From NCBI RefSeq assembly GCF_040045035.1, contig NZ_JBDZDS010000002.1, positions 496,001 to 560,000 of the forward strand: a stretch of 64,000 bases of DNA, given 5' to 3'. Source of the stretch: Pseudaminobacter sp040045035 (GTDB lineage Bacteria; Pseudomonadota; Alphaproteobacteria; Rhizobiales; Rhizobiaceae). A program made the position numbers and the translations under genes. Positions 51,529-61,332 of this stretch are shown piece by piece (the first letter of the stretch is position 1; the number at the start of each line of letters is the position of its first letter). The notes below the pieces were generated by a model. That model saw only the letters and a program-made list of their open reading frames with translations, did not search any database and was not told the DNA's origin.

Positions 51529-52652
51529 GGCCGCATCCCTTCCTTGATCTGTCCGATAGGTTTCCGCGCCGCAATAGCCTCTGTCAGGTCGGCAAGCAAC
51601 CGTACTGCATCCGGCCGGCCGGCTGCAGTGGCTGCCTGTGCCATCGATTTCAGCCTGTCCGGATCGGAGATGAGGTCGGCTAACAACCGCGACAGCGCTT
51701 CCACCGAAAGCGTCGCCTGATGGTGCACCTCCGCCCCGCCCATTGCCGCCAGGGTCGCCGCATTCGCCGCCTGATCGTGATCGAGCGCATGCGGATAGGG
51801 CACCAGGAGCGCCGGGCGTCCGATCACCGCGATTTCCGACACGGTCGACGCACCCGAGCGGGCGATGACCAGATGCGCGGAACCGATGCGCGCCGCCATA
51901 TCGGAGAAGAAGGGAGACACCTCGGCCTTTATGCCAAGTTCGGCATAGGCGGCCATGACGCGCGCCACGTCCGGTTCGCGTGCCTGCTGCACGACGCTCA
52001 GCCGCTTGCGCAACGCCTCGGGCAGCGCCGCTATCGCCGGCGGAACCGCATCGGAGAAGAACTGCGCACCCTGGCTCCCGCCGAAGACGAGCAAGCGGAA
52101 CGGCTCGCCTGTGCCAGACGGCGCATAGGGCGTGTGCGCCGCCTCCAGCACGGCCGGCCGCACCGGATTTCCGGTCGTCATCGTCTTGCCCGCGAACGCA
52201 CCCGACTGCCCGTCGAGGAACCCGCCGGCGATTGCCGTCACCCGCGCGGCCAGCGCCTTGTTGGCGCGGCCCATCACGGCGTTCTGCTCGTGAACCAGCG
52301 TCGGCACGTGGCGGCGGGTTGCGGCATAGACGGGCGGCAGCGTCGGATAGCCGCCGAAGCCGACCACGACCGCAGGCCTGATCGCGCGGATCAGGTCGTT
52401 CGACTGGCGAAAGCCGCGCCAGATGCTCCAGAACGAGCCCAGCAGCTTGATCGGATTGCGCGAGGAGATGGTGGCCGAGGCGATCGGGTGCACCGTCTTG
52501 CCCGGAAAATTGCCGGCATAGCGCCCCGCACGTTCGTCGGTGGCGAGGTGGACTTCCCAGCCTCGCGCAATCAGCTCATGCGCCAGCGCCTCGGCCGGAA
52601 ACAGGTGACCGCCGGTACCGCCGGCGGCAAGGAGAACAGTCTTACTGGCCAT
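51525..52652 (-). CDS. murG: MurG lipid II synthase (GlcNAc transferase)
   Basis: 375 residues from ATG 52652, 1 bp after the ftsW stop; the frame extends 44 codons into ftsW antisense without similarity. Adds GlcNAc to lipid I. GGTGGHLFPAEAL at the N-terminus and the donor-site GGSQGAQFF and ARSGASTVSE are diagnostic GT28 features. Confidence 0.96.
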   Translation of the reverse strand: MASKTVLLAAGGTGGHLFPAEALAHELIARGWEVHLATDERAGRYAGNFPGKTVHPIASATISSRNPIKLLGSFWSIWRGFRQSNDLIRAIRPAVVVGFGGYPTLPPVYAATRRHVPTLVHEQNAVMGRANKALAARVTAIAGGFLDGQSGAFAGKTMTTGNPVRPAVLEAAHTPYAPSGTGEPFRLLVFGGSQGAQFFSDAVPPAIAALPEALRKRLSVVQQAREPDVARVMAAYAELGIKAEVSPFFSDMAARIGSAHLVIARSGASTVSEIAVIGRPALLVPYPHALDHDQAANAATLAAMGGAEVHHQATLSVEALSRLLADLISDPDRLKSMAQAATAAGRPDAVRLLADLTEAIAARKPIGQIKEGMRP

Positions 52653-52653
52653 G

Positions 52654-53808
52654 TCATTCCGCCGAAAGGGCGTGACGGGAGAACCCCGGGGAGCCGAGTT
52701 GTTTGCGCCGCTCGGGCCGCTTGCGCGTGAGCGCCAGCACCATGCCCATCGAGATCGCGATGGCGATCTGCGAGGAGCCGCCATAGGAGATGAAGGGCAG
52801 CGTCATGCCCTTGGCCGGCATGAGCTGGAGGTTGACGCCCATATTGATCACCGATTGCAGGCCGAAGACGACGACCAGACCGGCAACGGCATAGCGGGTG
52901 AAGTCGTCGTGCTCCTTCAACGCGATGTTCAGGCCGCGCAGCACGATGAAGGCGAACAGAAACATGATGAGCAAGCACATCACGATACCGAATTCCTCGC
53001 CGGCCACGGCGAACACGAAGTCGGCATGACTATCGGGGATGACACGCTTGACCGTGCCCTCGCCCGGACCGACCCCAAGGAAGCCGCCGTTGATCAGGGC
53101 CTCGCGGCCCATGTCGACCTGGAAGGTGTCGCCCTCGCCCGTCAGGAAGCGATCGATACGGCCGGCGACGTGCGGAAAGATCGTGTAGGCAGCCACCAAT
53201 CCACTGGCGCCGAGGGCACCCAGGACGATGATCCATAGCCACGGCAAGCCAGCCATGAAGAACATCACGCCCCACGTTCCCAGCGCCAGCATCGTCTGGC
53301 CGAGGTCGGGCTGCGCCACAAGCAGGGCAAGGACAATGCCCAAGAGTATCATGGCGAAAAGATTGCCGGGAATATCGGGCTGGCGCGCATGCTCGGCAAA
53401 CAGCCAGGCGCAAACGATGACGAAGGCCGGCTTGAGGAATTCGGAAGGCTGAATGGAAACGCCGGCAAAGGAAACCCAGCGCCGCGCACCCTTGACCTCG
53501 ACACCGACATAGAGAACCGCGACCATCAGGAGCAGCGACAGGCAAAGCATGATCAGCGCCATGCGCCGCACCTCGCGCGCCTCCAGGAAGGAGACGGCGA
53601 GCATCACCCCCAGCGCCGGGACGGTGAAGAAAATCTGGCGCGTCGCGAAATGGAAGCTGTCGAGGCCGATGCGCTCGGCCACCGCCGGGCTCGCGGCGAA
53701 GGACAGGACAATGCCCAGCCCCATCAACGACAGGAAGGCTGCGAGAAACCAGCGATCGATTGTCCGCCACCAGACGGCGACGGGGCTCCTGTCGAGACGG
53801 CTTGCCAT
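52654..53808 (-). CDS. ftsW: FtsW lipid II polymerase (SEDS)
   Basis: 384 residues with about ten hydrophobic segments. SEDS-family septal peptidoglycan polymerase acting with FtsI. Conserved landmarks: KGARRWVSF, QPSEFLKPAFV (the QPSE loop), PDLGQTML and the C-terminal GMTLPFISYGGSS. The start codon shares one base with the murD stop (TAATG). Confidence 0.96.
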   Translation of the reverse strand: MASRLDRSPVAVWWRTIDRWFLAAFLSLMGLGIVLSFAASPAVAERIGLDSFHFATRQIFFTVPALGVMLAVSFLEAREVRRMALIMLCLSLLLMVAVLYVGVEVKGARRWVSFAGVSIQPSEFLKPAFVIVCAWLFAEHARQPDIPGNLFAMILLGIVLALLVAQPDLGQTMLALGTWGVMFFMAGLPWLWIIVLGALGASGLVAAYTIFPHVAGRIDRFLTGEGDTFQVDMGREALINGGFLGVGPGEGTVKRVIPDSHADFVFAVAGEEFGIVMCLLIMFLFAFIVLRGLNIALKEHDDFTRYAVAGLVVVFGLQSVINMGVNLQLMPAKGMTLPFISYGGSSQIAIAISMGMVLALTRKRPERRKQLGSPGFSRHALSAE

Positions 53809-55214
53809 TATCGTGTCCCTCCGATCGGCTTAACCTTGTCGATCGCGGCCACGGCCTCTTTGAAGGCGTCACCGCGCACTTCGAAATTCTTGAACTGATC
53901 GAAACTCGCGCAGGCCGGCGAGAGCAGCACAACCGCCTCGCCGGAATCGTCGAGCGCGGCATCGTGCGCCGCGTGTTCCACGGCCGCCGCCAGCGTGCCG
54001 GAAATCTCGTAAGGCACGGCCTCGCCGAGCGTCGCCGAGAAGGCGGGCGCGGCCTCGCCGATCAGATAAGCCTTGGCGATGCGCGGGAAGAAGCTGCGCA
54101 GCGGCTCGATGCCGCCCTCCTTCGGCAAGCCGCCCGCAATCCAGTAAATGCGCGGGAAGCTCGACAGCGCCGGCGCCGAGGCATCGGCGTTGGTCGCCTT
54201 GGAATCGTTGATGAACAGCACGTGATCCTTGCGGCCCACCTGTTCCATGCGGTGCGCAAGGCCGGGGAAACTTTCGAGACCGGACTGGATTTCGCCAAGG
54301 TCGAGCCCGACCTTGAGGCAGGCCACCACGGCGGCAAGCGCGTTCTGCGCGTTGTGCTGCCCGCGCAGCGAGCCGATGCCTTCCAGGAAGCCGATGCGGC
54401 TGTAGCGGCCGTGCACGGCCTCCATCAGGTCGGTGCCGTCGGCGAAATAGCCGTCGGTCAGCGGCAGTCGCTTGGAAATGCGCACGACATCCTTGCCGGC
54501 TTTCTCGAGGCGGTCGGCGATCTGCGCGCAATAGATGTCGTCGATGCCGATGATGGCGGTCTCGCTGCCGGCAACCAGCCGCTCCTTGATCGATGCGTAG
54601 TGCTGCATCGTGCCATGGCGGTCGAGATGATCGGGCGTCAGGTTGAGCAGCACGCCGGCGGTGGGATTGATCGAGGGCGCCAGGTCGATCTGATAGGACG
54701 AGCACTCCACGACATAGTGCCGGCCGGGCTGCGGCGGGTCGAGCGTCATGACGGCGCGGCCGATATTGCCGCCCATCTGCGCGTCGCGCCCGGATGCCTT
54801 GATGATGTGCGCCGTCAGCGCCGTGGTGGTCGACTTGCCGTTGGTGCCGGTAATGGCGATGAAGGGCGCATCCGGCGCACGCGCCGTGCGCTCGCGCGCG
54901 AACAGCTCGATATCGCCGATCACCTCAACGCCGGCGCCGCGCGCCAGCTCCACCGTCCAGTGCGGCTTTGGGTGCGTCAGCGGCACACCGGGCGAAAGCA
55001 CGAAGGAGGAGAAGCCGCTCCAGTCGGCCTGGCGCAGGTCGCCGGTGCCGATGCCTTCTGCCTGGGCCTTCGAGACGCTTTCGGGGTTGTCGTCCCAGGC
55101 AAGCACCTCGGCCCCGCCTTCGATCAGGGCGTGTGCCGTCGCGATGCCCGAGCCGCCAAGCCCGAAGAGCGCGACGCGTCTGCCGTGAAAGGAAGTCGCC
55201 GGGATCATGCTCAC
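53808..55214 (-). CDS. murD: UDP-N-acetylmuramoylalanine--D-glutamate ligase MurD
   Basis: 468 residues from GTG 55214 (overlapping the mraY stop as GTGA); an ATG two codons later (55208) would give 466. Adds D-Glu. VALFGLGGSGIATAHAL, ITGTNGKSTTTALT and INDSKATNADA are the Mur ligase signatures of MurD. Confidence 0.96.
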   Translation of the reverse strand: MSMIPATSFHGRRVALFGLGGSGIATAHALIEGGAEVLAWDDNPESVSKAQAEGIGTGDLRQADWSGFSSFVLSPGVPLTHPKPHWTVELARGAGVEVIGDIELFARERTARAPDAPFIAITGTNGKSTTTALTAHIIKASGRDAQMGGNIGRAVMTLDPPQPGRHYVVECSSYQIDLAPSINPTAGVLLNLTPDHLDRHGTMQHYASIKERLVAGSETAIIGIDDIYCAQIADRLEKAGKDVVRISKRLPLTDGYFADGTDLMEAVHGRYSRIGFLEGIGSLRGQHNAQNALAAVVACLKVGLDLGEIQSGLESFPGLAHRMEQVGRKDHVLFINDSKATNADASAPALSSFPRIYWIAGGLPKEGGIEPLRSFFPRIAKAYLIGEAAPAFSATLGEAVPYEISGTLAAAVEHAAHDAALDDSGEAVVLLSPACASFDQFKNFEVRGDAFKEAVAAIDKVKPIGGTR

Positions 55215-56293
55215 CTCAGCTTGAGGGTCGACAGGCCGATCAGCGCCAGGATGACGGCGATGATCCAGAAGCGGATCACCACCTGGCTTTCGGTCCAGCC
55301 GAGCTTTTCGAAGTGATGGTGGATCGGCGCCATCAGGAACACGCGCCGGCCGGTCATCTTGAAGAAACCGACCTGGATGATGACCGACAGCGCCTCCATC
55401 ACGAACAGGCCACCGATAATAGCGAGCACGATCTCGTGCTTGGTGGCGACGGCGACGGTGCCGATGAGACCGCCGAGCGCCAGCGACCCGGTGTCGCCCA
55501 TGAAGATGGCGGCCGGCGGCGCATTGAACCAGAGAAAGCCGAGGCCGGCGCCAATGACCGCACCGAGGATGACTGCCAGTTCGCCGGTGCCGGGCACGAA
55601 ATGGATCTGCAGATATTCGGCGAAGACCGCGTTACCGGAGAGATAGGCGATGACGCCGAAAGAGGCCGCCGCGATCATGATGGGCACGATGGCCAGGCCG
55701 TCGAGACCATCAGTCAGGTTCACCGCATTGCCCGCCCCCACGATGACGATGCAGGCGAAGGGAATGAAGAACCAGCCGAGATTGATCAGGAAATCCTTGA
55801 TGAAGGGGAAGGTCAGCGACGACGAGAACGGCTCCTGCCCGGCATGCATGATTGCCCAGCCGGCGATCGCGGCGATGAGGAACTCTAGGCCCAGGCGCGC
55901 CTTGCCGGAAAAGCCGAGATGCGACTGCTTGGTCACCTTGAGATAGTCGTCGTAGAAGCCGATGGCGCCGAAGCCAAGCGTGACCAGAAGCACCACCCAG
56001 ACATAGACGCTCTTCATGTTGGCCCACAGCAACGACGAGCCGATGATGCCGCAGAGGATCATCAAGCCGCCCATGGTCGGGGTGCCAGCCTTCTTGAAAT
56101 GGGTCTGCGGACCATCGGCTCGGATCGGCTGGCCCTTGCCCTGCCGGATGCGCAGCGAGTCGATGATCGTCGGCCCGAAGATGAAGACGATCAGCGCGGC
56201 GGTGATCAGCGCCCCGCCTGTGCGGAACGTGATGTAGCGAAAGACATTGAAGACCGAGAGGTGGTCCGAGAATTCGACGAGCAGTGTTAGCAT
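55211..56293 (-). CDS. mraY: Phospho-MurNAc-pentapeptide translocase MraY
   Basis: 360 residues, about ten membrane helices. Makes lipid I from UDP-MurNAc-pentapeptide and undecaprenyl phosphate. The catalytic DDYLK (GFYDDYLKV), NLTDGLDGLA, MGDTGSLALGG and cytoplasmic HHH (APIHHHFEK) motifs are all present. A 20-bp gap separates it from murF. Confidence 0.97.
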   Translation of the reverse strand: MLTLLVEFSDHLSVFNVFRYITFRTGGALITAALIVFIFGPTIIDSLRIRQGKGQPIRADGPQTHFKKAGTPTMGGLMILCGIIGSSLLWANMKSVYVWVVLLVTLGFGAIGFYDDYLKVTKQSHLGFSGKARLGLEFLIAAIAGWAIMHAGQEPFSSSLTFPFIKDFLINLGWFFIPFACIVIVGAGNAVNLTDGLDGLAIVPIMIAAASFGVIAYLSGNAVFAEYLQIHFVPGTGELAVILGAVIGAGLGFLWFNAPPAAIFMGDTGSLALGGLIGTVAVATKHEIVLAIIGGLFVMEALSVIIQVGFFKMTGRRVFLMAPIHHHFEKLGWTESQVVIRFWIIAVILALIGLSTLKLR

Positions 56294-56313
56294 CTAGGTG
56301 TCCAGGACCATCG

Positions 56314-57747
56314 TCAGTTTTGTCTGATATTTCCGGCAGCGTCCGGAAAGTGTTCTATGAGTGCGTCGACCAGCTTCGAAAAGCCGATGCCCTTCGACGA
56401 CTTGACCATGACGACATCGCCCGGTCGGATCGCCTGCATCAGCACCGGCTTCAGTTCGTCGCCGGTCGCGCGGTGTTCGGCATGGAAGTCGCTCGGCAGA
56501 ATCTCGTCCAGCGCCTTCATCTCGGGCCCGGCCAGGAAGACCAGGTCGGTGCTCGTTTCCGTGATCAGCTCAGCCAGAGCCTTGTGCAGGTCCGCCGAGT
56601 GCTCGCCGAGTTCCAGCATGTCGCCCAGCACGGCGATGCGCCGCGAACCGGGCGCCACCGGTGTCGCTTCCAGCAGCGCCATTGCGGCCCGCATGGAGGC
56701 CGGATTGGCGTTGTAGCTCTCGTCGATCAGCGTGAAGGTTCCGCTCGGGTGGTGCAGCGTGTGGCGTCGACCGCGACCGCGCTCGGGCACCAGATAGGCC
56801 AGCGCCAGCCCCACCTTGGCGACGTCGGCCCCCACCAGTTGCGCGGTGCCCAGCACCGCCAGCGCGTTCTGGACGATATGCCGGCCGGGCGCGCCGATCT
56901 TGGCCCCCACTTCCTGGCCGTACACCTCGGCCGTCATGATCGAATGATCGGCATGCAGCACGAAATTGCTGAGTCGGACCTGCGCCTCGGGATTCTCGCC
57001 GTAGCCGGACACCTTGTCCACGCCGGCATCATGCGCCAGCTTTTCGAGCAGCTCGAAGCGCGGATCATCGCGATTGATCAGCGCCTCTCCGCCCGGTTCG
57101 ACGCCTTCGAATATCTCGGCCTTCGCCCTGGCGATGTCCTCGAGGCTCTGGAAGTGGCCGAGATGCGCGGGCGCGATCGCGGTCACGATCGCCACGTGCG
57201 GCCGCACCATCTTCACCAGCGGGCGGATCTCGTTCTCATGGTTCATGCCGATCTCGAACACCGCGTAGTCGCAGTCGGCCGGCATGCGGGCGAGCGTCAG
57301 CGGCACGCCCCAGTGATTGTTGAAAGACATCGGCGAGGCATGGACCTTGCCGACGGCCGAGAGGCCGCAGCGCAGCGCCTCCTTGGTGCTGGTCTTGCCG
57401 ACGGAACCCGTGACGGCGACGATCCGGGCGTCGCTGCGAGCGCGAGCGGCCATGCCGAGCTTTTCCAGAGCTGCCAGCACGTCGGGCACCACGATCATCG
57501 GCGCCGTCAGGCGACCGAGCGCAGGCAGCTTGCCTTCGGCTACCACCAGCAGCCCCGCGCCGGCCTTGACCGCAGCGGTCGCGAAATCGTGGCCGTCCAT
57601 GGCCTCGCCCTTGATGGCGAAGAAAGCGTCACCCGGCTGCAGCGTGCGGCTGTCGATGGAAATCCCGCCAATGCCCTCAGGCAATTGCCCGAGGGGGCGA
57701 CCGTCCATCGCGGTCACGAGCGCCTGCGACGTCCACAGCAGGTTCAT
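56314..57747 (-). CDS. murF: UDP-N-acetylmuramoyl-tripeptide--D-alanyl-D-alanine ligase MurF
   Basis: 477 residues. Adds the D-Ala-D-Ala made by Ddl. Features: GISIDSRTLQPGDAFFAIKGE, VTGSVGKTSTKEALR and the C-domain IDESYNANPASMRAA. The start overlaps the murE stop by four bases (ATGA, 57744-57747). Confidence 0.96.
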   Translation of the reverse strand: MNLLWTSQALVTAMDGRPLGQLPEGIGGISIDSRTLQPGDAFFAIKGEAMDGHDFATAAVKAGAGLLVVAEGKLPALGRLTAPMIVVPDVLAALEKLGMAARARSDARIVAVTGSVGKTSTKEALRCGLSAVGKVHASPMSFNNHWGVPLTLARMPADCDYAVFEIGMNHENEIRPLVKMVRPHVAIVTAIAPAHLGHFQSLEDIARAKAEIFEGVEPGGEALINRDDPRFELLEKLAHDAGVDKVSGYGENPEAQVRLSNFVLHADHSIMTAEVYGQEVGAKIGAPGRHIVQNALAVLGTAQLVGADVAKVGLALAYLVPERGRGRRHTLHHPSGTFTLIDESYNANPASMRAAMALLEATPVAPGSRRIAVLGDMLELGEHSADLHKALAELITETSTDLVFLAGPEMKALDEILPSDFHAEHRATGDELKPVLMQAIRPGDVVMVKSSKGIGFSKLVDALIEHFPDAAGNIRQN

Positions 57748-59198
57748 GCCGAGTGCTCCTTGAGAGCCCGCCGCACCTCCTCATGATCGGAAAACGGAAG
57801 GGTCACGGTGCCCACCGTCTGACCTTCCTCATGGCCCTTGCCCGCCACGATCAGCGTGTCGCCCGCATGCAGCATGGCGATCGCCTCGCGGATCGCCTGC
57901 CGACGGTCGCCGATCTCGATGGCGCCGGGGGCGGCTGCCATGACGGCGGCCCGAATTTCTTCCGCCACTTCCGAGCGCGGATTGTCGTCGGTGACTATCG
58001 CCACGTCGGCCAGCCGCGTCGCGATCTCGCCCATGATCGGGCGCTTGCCGCGGTCGCGATCGCCGCCGCAACCAAAGACCACCACCACACGGCCGGTCGT
58101 GAACGGCCGCACCGACGCAAGGACGTTCTCCAGCGCATCGGGCTTGTGGGCATAGTCGACATAGATCGGCGCGCCCTCTGCCGTGGTGCCTACGAGCTCT
58201 AGCCGGCCGGGCGCGCCCTTGAGCTTCTCCAATGCCGCCAGCGCCTTCGCGGTCGGCGTCCCGGTGGAGATCGCGAGGCCTGCGGCGACCAGTGCATTGA
58301 AAATCTGGAAATCGCCGGCGAGCGGCAGGTCGATCTCATAGATGACGCCGTCCGCTTCGATCTCGGCGCGCTGGCGGAAGCGCTCGTGCTCGACGCGCTT
58401 CAGGCGCAGGAAGTCGCCATGATAGCCAACCGTCAACACGTTGAGGCCAGCGGCGCGGGCAGCATCGATAGTCGGCTTAGACCAAGGATCGTCGGCAAAG
58501 ATCACTGCCGGCGCGCCCTTCGGCAGCAGCGTGTCGAACAGGCGCAGCTTGGCGCGGTGATAGTCCTCAACCGTCGGATGGTAATCCATGTGGTCACGGC
58601 CGAGATTGGTGAAGGCCGCGGCAGCCAGCCGCACGCCGTCGAGGCGGCGCTGGTCCAGCCCGTGGCTGGAAGCCTCCATCGCGGCGTGTGTCACGCCGGC
58701 GTCCGCAAGCTCGGCCAGCAGGTGATGCAGTTCGACCGGGTCCGGCGTCGTCAGTGAGCCGTATTCGTTGCGTCCCGGCGCCACCACGCCCGTGGTGCCG
58801 ATGCTGGCCGATTGCAGCCCGGCCTGTTCCCAGATCTGCCGCGTGAAGGCGGCCACCGAGGTCTTGCCGCTGGTTCCGGTAACCGCCACCATGGTTTCGG
58901 GCTGGCGGCCTCCGAGTTGTGCAGCGATCAGCGCCAGTGCGCGCCGCGGATCATCCACCTCGATGACCGGGACCGATGGAGAGCCGACCGCCGCGTCCTT
59001 TGCGGCAATGATTGCGGCCGCGCCGCGCTGAGCGGCATCGGCGGCGTAGGCAGCGCCGTCCGTCTTGGTGCCGTGAACGGCCACGAAAAGATCGCCCGGA
59101 ACAATCCGCCGCGAATCCGAAGAGACCCCGCCGATCTCCAGATCGCCGGAAATGGCCCCATCGACGGGCAGGACAGCGGCGAAATTTTTCAGTTTCAT
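57744..59198 (-). CDS. murE: UDP-MurNAc-tripeptide synthetase MurE (meso-DAP type)
   Basis: 484 residues from ATG 59198. Adds meso-diaminopimelate. VSSDSRRIVPGDLFVAVHG, the P-loop VTGTSGKTSV and the DDNPRSE motif (DNPR, which favours meso-DAP over lysine) fit the diaminopimelate-adding type. It is separated from ftsI by a 49-bp spacer with a GC-rich hairpin. Confidence 0.96.
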   Translation of the reverse strand: MKLKNFAAVLPVDGAISGDLEIGGVSSDSRRIVPGDLFVAVHGTKTDGAAYAADAAQRGAAAIIAAKDAAVGSPSVPVIEVDDPRRALALIAAQLGGRQPETMVAVTGTSGKTSVAAFTRQIWEQAGLQSASIGTTGVVAPGRNEYGSLTTPDPVELHHLLAELADAGVTHAAMEASSHGLDQRRLDGVRLAAAAFTNLGRDHMDYHPTVEDYHRAKLRLFDTLLPKGAPAVIFADDPWSKPTIDAARAAGLNVLTVGYHGDFLRLKRVEHERFRQRAEIEADGVIYEIDLPLAGDFQIFNALVAAGLAISTGTPTAKALAALEKLKGAPGRLELVGTTAEGAPIYVDYAHKPDALENVLASVRPFTTGRVVVVFGCGGDRDRGKRPIMGEIATRLADVAIVTDDNPRSEVAEEIRAAVMAAAPGAIEIGDRRQAIREAIAMLHAGDTLIVAGKGHEEGQTVGTVTLPFSDHEEVRRALKEHSA

Positions 59199-59219
59199 CG
59201 GGTTCCGTCACAAACAAAT

Positions 59220-59240
59220 GGCGCGCCTTGCCGGCGCGCC
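59220..59240. repeat. GC-rich hairpin between murE and ftsI
   Basis: GGCGCGCC (59220-59227) is repeated inverted at 59233-59240 around TTGCC. It lies in the only sizeable gap in the first part of the cluster. No T-tract; possibly an mRNA processing or attenuation structure. Confidence 0.6.
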
Positions 59241-59247
59241 TGGAGAA

Positions 59248-60957
59248 TCATTGGTAGGACACCAGCGTTGCCTGATTTTCATGGCCGAAATCTGGCTTCA
59301 CGCCAAGAAAGGAAGCTGAGCGCCTGATGATATTGGCCACGATCGGCGCCGCATTGAGGCCGGCCGTGGCTGCCATGCCCGGCTTTTCAGGCTTCGGTTC
59401 ATCGATCACGCTGAGCACGATGTATTGCGGATCGTCCATCGGGAAGGCGGCTACGAAGGCGTTGAATCTGACATTGGCCGCATAGCGTCCGTTGACGACT
59501 TTTTCGGCCGTGCCCGTCTTGCCGCCGACGCGGTAGCCGGGGACCTCGGCGTTCTTGCCCGAGCCCTTCTCCGCATTCAGGCGATAGAGATAGCGCATGT
59601 CCTCACTGGTCTTCTTGTTGACCACCTGGCGGGCGCCCGCTTCGGCCTCCTCTTCCGTACGCGGAAGGAATGTGGGGTTCATCAGCCGGCCGCCATTCAT
59701 CAATGCGGCAGCGCCTACCGCCGTCTGCAACGGCGTCGTCGACATGCCGTGACCGAAGGAAATAGTGATGGAGTGGACCTTCTTCCACACCTTCGGCTCG
59801 GTGGGCCGCGCCACTTCGGGAAGCTCGGTCTGCAGGCGGTCGAGCAGGCCGATGCGCTTCAGGAACTCGCGATGCCCCTCGATGCCGACGACGTCGGCCT
59901 CGCGCGCCGAGCCGATGTTCGACGAATAGATGAAGACTTCCGGCACGCTCAGCACCCTGCCCTTGCCGTGGAAGTCGCGGATGGTCTGGCGCCCGATGGT
60001 TATGGGTTTCGTCGCGTCGAAGGTGCTGTTGAGGTTCACCTTGCCGGAATCGAGGGCCATGGCCGTGGTGAAGCTCTTGATGGTCGAGCCCATCTCATAG
60101 ACGCCAGCCGACATGCGGTTCAGGCGGTCCTTGTCGAGCGCGTTGTAGGGGTTGTTTGGATCGAAATCGGGCACCGACGCCATCGCCAGCACCTCGCCGG
60201 TCTTGACGTTGAGGACCACCGCGCCGGCGGCGATCGCCTGGTACTTTTCCATCGCCCGGGCGACCTCGTCGCGCACGATGTGCTGGACGCGGATGTCGAT
60301 CGACAGGCGCACCGGCTTCAGGTCCTTGGCAACGGCCAGTCCCGAGGCCTGGAGATCGGCGAGCCCCTGGTCGTCGATATATTTCTCCATCCCGGCGATG
60401 CCCTGATTGTCGATATTGGTCAGGCCGAGAATGTGCGAAGCGGTCGGGCCGCCTGGATAAAAGCGCCGCTTTTCGGTGCGGAATCCGATGCCGGGCAGGC
60501 CGAGCTGCATGATATCGGCCTGCTGCCTGGGCGTGAGCTGGCGCTTCAGCCAGACGAATCCGGCGCCGCTTTTCAGCTTCTTGTAGGTCTGCTCGACCTC
60601 GATATCGGGCAGCACGGTCGACAGCTTTTCGATCACCTCGTCGGCATCGACGATACGGCGCGGCTCGGCGAACAGGGAGGACGTCTTGATGTCGGTGGCC
60701 AGCACCTCGCCGTTGCGGTCGACGATGTCCGGCCGGGAGGCCGTCACCCGCGAAACCGGGCCGCCGCTCTCGTCGGGTTCCAGCATGCCAAGATAGACCA
60801 GCCGACCCGCGATCGTGGCATAGATGCCGAAAAACACCGCCATGGTCATGATGACGCGGTTCTTCGTCCGGCCGCCCGTCGCCTTGCGGGCACCGTCGAC
60901 GACGATGGATGCAGTCGAGGCCTGGCCGTTGGATATGCGCCTGCGCCAGAGCTTCAT
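59248..60957 (-). CDS. ftsI: Penicillin-binding protein 3 (FtsI), septal transpeptidase
   Basis: 569 residues from ATG 60957; a GTG three bases earlier is also in frame. A membrane anchor (about 35-55) and the class B PBP N-terminal region lead to the transpeptidase domain with SxxK at S291-K294 (GSTIKSF), SSN (IYSSNIGS) and KTGT (GGKTGTAEK). Cross-links septal peptidoglycan with FtsW. The start overlaps the ftsL stop. Confidence 0.96.
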   Translation of the reverse strand: MKLWRRRISNGQASTASIVVDGARKATGGRTKNRVIMTMAVFFGIYATIAGRLVYLGMLEPDESGGPVSRVTASRPDIVDRNGEVLATDIKTSSLFAEPRRIVDADEVIEKLSTVLPDIEVEQTYKKLKSGAGFVWLKRQLTPRQQADIMQLGLPGIGFRTEKRRFYPGGPTASHILGLTNIDNQGIAGMEKYIDDQGLADLQASGLAVAKDLKPVRLSIDIRVQHIVRDEVARAMEKYQAIAAGAVVLNVKTGEVLAMASVPDFDPNNPYNALDKDRLNRMSAGVYEMGSTIKSFTTAMALDSGKVNLNSTFDATKPITIGRQTIRDFHGKGRVLSVPEVFIYSSNIGSAREADVVGIEGHREFLKRIGLLDRLQTELPEVARPTEPKVWKKVHSITISFGHGMSTTPLQTAVGAAALMNGGRLMNPTFLPRTEEEAEAGARQVVNKKTSEDMRYLYRLNAEKGSGKNAEVPGYRVGGKTGTAEKVVNGRYAANVRFNAFVAAFPMDDPQYIVLSVIDEPKPEKPGMAATAGLNAAPIVANIIRRSASFLGVKPDFGHENQATLVSYQ

Positions 60958-61328
60958 CACCGCACCACCGCTCCCGTGACCACCTTGTCGGTGCCATTGT
61001 CGGCCATTCCGCCCAGCGGTCGCGAGGGATCATGAGCTTCGATCGGTCGCGACGGCAGGTCATCCAGGCCGACGATCTGCCGCGCCTCCACGGGCTGGAG
61101 CTGCAACTCGGCCTGATAGGTTTCCGCCAGCTTCTGCAGGCGTGCGGGCTGGGTCAGCAGGCTCCAATCCGCCTTGAGCAGGTCAATCGAATCTTCCTCG
61201 AAACGTATCTGCTGTTCGATCTTGCGGACTGCGACGAGTTGCTCCTCGGCCTCGTGCTTGGTCTTGTAGGTGAAGGCGGCTGCCGAAACCATCACCGCGA
61301 TAAGAACGATGTCGCTTGTGCGGAACAT
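60957..61328 (-). CDS. ftsL: Cell division protein FtsL
   Basis: 123 residues from ATG 61328 (AAGG upstream); the frame is open 76 codons further as antisense of rsmH. One N-terminal membrane helix (DIVLIAVMVSAAAFTY), then a short coiled coil (EAEEQLVAVRKIEQQIRFEEDSIDLLKADW) as in FtsL, the partner of FtsB and FtsQ. It sits between rsmH and ftsI, the expected place. Confidence 0.9.
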   Translation of the reverse strand: MFRTSDIVLIAVMVSAAAFTYKTKHEAEEQLVAVRKIEQQIRFEEDSIDLLKADWSLLTQPARLQKLAETYQAELQLQPVEARQIVGLDDLPSRPIEAHDPSRPLGGMADNGTDKVVTGAVVR

Positions 61329-61332
61329 GTTT

